NCBI GenBank assembly: GCA_014380365.1 | Contig: JACMJZ010000012.1 | Span: forward strand, 372,001 to 436,000 | Direction of reading: 5' to 3' | From: Pyrinomonadaceae bacterium | GTDB taxonomy: Bacteria > Acidobacteriota > Blastocatellia > Pyrinomonadales > Pyrinomonadaceae | DNA: 64,000 nucleotides | Shown here: piece by piece, positions 62,690 to 64,000 of the stretch | How the letters are laid out: each line of letters begins with the position of its first letter | How positions within the stretch are numbered: the first letter of the stretch is position 1 | Made by a program: the position numbers and the translations under genes | The notes under the pieces: generated by a model | Told to the model about the DNA's origin: nothing | Database searches by the model: none | Seen by the model: the letters and a program-made list of their open reading frames with translations, nothing else

Positions 62690-62769
62690 CGGGGCACTAG
62701 CCCGACCGTCAGGGAGGGCTCCATTCATGCACTTCGGAGCCCTCCCTGACGGTCGGGCTAATGCCCCGG
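62690..62769. repeat. Dispersed palindrome family F1, copy C
   Basis: CGGGGCACTAGCCCGACCGT and ACGGTCGGGCTAATGCCCCG as outer arms, inner arms CAGGGAGGGCTCC / GGAGCCCTCCCTG. Almost identical to copy A. Confidence 0.92.
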
Positions 62770-62916
62770 AGATTAGCAACTTACTTCTACCCCACTACCT
62801 GGAATCACATCCGCTCCTTCAGGCCTAAAAAACATTGCCACCGCTCCGCCAGTTTGATATACATCGCCCCATCAGTTCTGTTCTTAGCGACTCGTGGACC
62901 ATTTCGTATTAAAAGC

Positions 62917-62988
62917 TTCAGGTTGCAAGGACGAGTTCCATAAGCCGGCGCACTTGCGCCCACGAACCCGGTAACCTTGCAACCTGAA
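62917..62988. repeat. Nested hairpin after the TonB receptor gene
   Basis: Outer arms TTCAGGTTGCAAGG and CCTTGCAACCTGAA enclose a second hairpin, GGCGCA / TGCGCC. It lies 18 bp after the stop of the receptor gene and could end its transcript (minus-strand sequence continues GCTTTTAAT). Confidence 0.75.
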
Positions 62989-63005
62989 TTTTCGTGTCAG
63001 CAGCG

Positions 63006-64000
63006 CTAAAACTTCAAGCTGACCCCAGCCCTGCCGACGAACCCTGGCGCCAGGAATCCGTTTTCAAAGTAGCGCTGGTTGAGAATATTGTCCGCACCGG
63101 CGAACAGCACCGTAGTCCAACGCTCCGAAAGCTTCTTCTCATAACTTCCGAAAAGATCTGCTTTGGTGTAGCCCTCAAAAGTAAGTTCAGCCATGCGAAA
63201 CGGGAAATCATTTTCGAACAATGGTGCGATGTAGGAGCCCGTCCGATTCAGCTCGAGATTCAACGAGAATGCCCGGTAGCGCTGGTTGAAGTTGAATCCA
63301 AACACATGCATGGCAATCACGTATTCCGGCAGTAAGCCTCCGAAACTACCGGCGCGATCGCTATTGGTGAAAGTGTAGGAGGCGCGAACCTCAGTGCCTC
63401 TCGCGGGCGACACTTCGAAATAGCTTTCCAGCCCACGCGCCAATCCTCCGGGCCGGTTAGCGTAGCCGGCCACGCGTCGCAAGCCGAGGGGATCCGGCAT
63501 CAATCCCGTATATACGATGGCCCGCTGGAGCCGTGTATAAAAATAAGTTGCCCCGAGGCGCACGCGCTCCCCGGCCAGTCGCTGGTCAATCCCTCCATCC
63601 ACACTAATCGACTGTTCAGCTTTCAGTGTGGGGTCTCCAAACCTTCTTATAGACATTCCAAAGGTTCCAAAGCCAAATCTCTCGAATAGCGACGGAGCGC
63701 GAAATCCGTTTCCTACGTGCGCACGAATTTTTGTGTTAGACGACCTGAAGAAATAGGCAACGGAGCCGTCGCCAGTGATTGCAGACTTTGTATTGAGCGC
63801 CTGCAAAGGCCCGGGGCGGTCCGCGGCGTTGAGCCGGAAGAATTGTCCGCGGACTCCGATCGAGAGTTGGAGCCGGTCGTCCAGGAAAGACAACTGATCC
63901 TGTCCGAATATCGCAAAGGTTCGCTGCTTATCCGCGGGAGTGGGCACGGTAGAGAGCCCAAACTCCTGAACCGCTGATTCGTGCTCAAACTCGAATCCGG
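63006..64000 (-). CDS. TonB-dependent receptor, C-terminal part (gene cut by window edge)
   Basis: About 331 residues are visible; the frame stays open to 64000, so the plug and first strands lie outside. The visible part is a beta-barrel: GQDQLSFLDDRLQLSIGVRG, GNGFRAPSLFERFGFGTFGM (the FRAPSLxE TonB-box-distal signature), GATYFYTRLQRAIVYTG, and the last strand GRAGVSLKF with terminal Phe for BAM recognition. VLFAGADNILNQRYFENGFL is the usual penultimate loop-strand. BtuB/FhuE-like siderophore or vitamin uptake is likely; the ligand cannot be told. Confidence 0.93.
   Translation of the reverse strand, partial: GFEFEHESAVQEFGLSTVPTPADKQRTFAIFGQDQLSFLDDRLQLSIGVRGQFFRLNAADRPGPLQALNTKSAITGDGSVAYFFRSSNTKIRAHVGNGFRAPSLFERFGFGTFGMSIRRFGDPTLKAEQSISVDGGIDQRLAGERVRLGATYFYTRLQRAIVYTGLMPDPLGLRRVAGYANRPGGLARGLESYFEVSPARGTEVRASYTFTNSDRAGSFGGLLPEYVIAMHVFGFNFNQRYRAFSLNLELNRTGSYIAPLFENDFPFRMAELTFEGYTKADLFGSYEKKLSERWTTVLFAGADNILNQRYFENGFLAPGFVGRAGVSLKF

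Noticed and set aside
62573-62779. N-terminal extension of the 61556-62572 protein
   Set aside because: It reads through the F1 palindrome; a signal peptide follows the later ATG.

Overview
The window reads as a chromosomal segment of a diderm soil-type bacterium, most likely an Acidobacteriota of the Blastocatellia kind. This placement is an inference from gene content: a UMF1-type transporter, a Ser/Thr kinase with a TPR tail, a DUF6335 protein, an M64 peptidase, TonB receptor and Mla/Lpt envelope systems, and very many short dispersed palindromes between genes. Coding density is high and genes lie on both strands. I see no rRNA, tRNA, CRISPR array or prophage. One structural RNA, RNase P RNA, is clear.

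Layout. 1-6.6 kb: a 5'-intact gene running off the left edge, an alkaline-phosphatase-superfamily enzyme, a UMF1 transporter, two small proteins, rnpB, a degenerate CPBP-type membrane protein with its partner, and a HicBA module. 6.8-19.7 kb (all minus strand): an SLBB export protein, then the classic rpoN neighbourhood in transcription order PilZ - decayed recJ - lptC/ostA - lptB - rpoN - hpf - rapZ - EIIA - HPr - EI, followed upstream by uppP. 19.8-24.4 kb: a short-chain dehydrogenase, a four-helix-bundle protein, RNase J and a secreted M64 peptidase. 24.4-31.6 kb is an accessory stretch: two cytochromes P450, two GNAT acetyltransferases, small secreted proteins, a 21-bp minisatellite, a RAYT transposase remnant between REP-like repeats, and an intact Y1 transposase framed by inverted palindrome pairs. 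31.7-37.1 kb: rsmA, ribD, ftsY and an HD-GYP sensor. 37.4-39.4 kb: an ECF sigma / anti-sigma / Spy-like module. 39.6-42.6 kb: mlaE-mlaF-mlaD. 42.8-49.2 kb: DinB, cyclase, MidA-type methyltransferase, zinc-ribbon protein, a lipoprotein, a second HicAB and aldehyde dehydrogenase. 49.3-64 kb: aconitase, a Ser/Thr kinase, dtd, a dehydrogenase, beta-carbonic anhydrase, a glycine-zipper protein, gatB and the 3' part of a TonB-dependent receptor.

Themes. Envelope work dominates (lptB/lptC, uppP, mlaEFD, SLBB, TonB receptor, ECF module). The PTS proteins (EI, HPr, EIIA) have no sugar permease and sit with rpoN and rapZ, which suggests a regulatory rather than sugar-uptake role. The most unusual global feature is the density of dispersed palindromic repeats: at least a dozen families, several copies placed so that they encode the last residues and the stop codon of real genes, together with the transposase types known to move such repeats. 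Other notable items are a recJ gene reduced to its two ends, a RapZ with methionine in place of the Walker A lysine, an enlarged RNase P RNA, and several enzyme-family members lacking canonical metal or catalytic residues.
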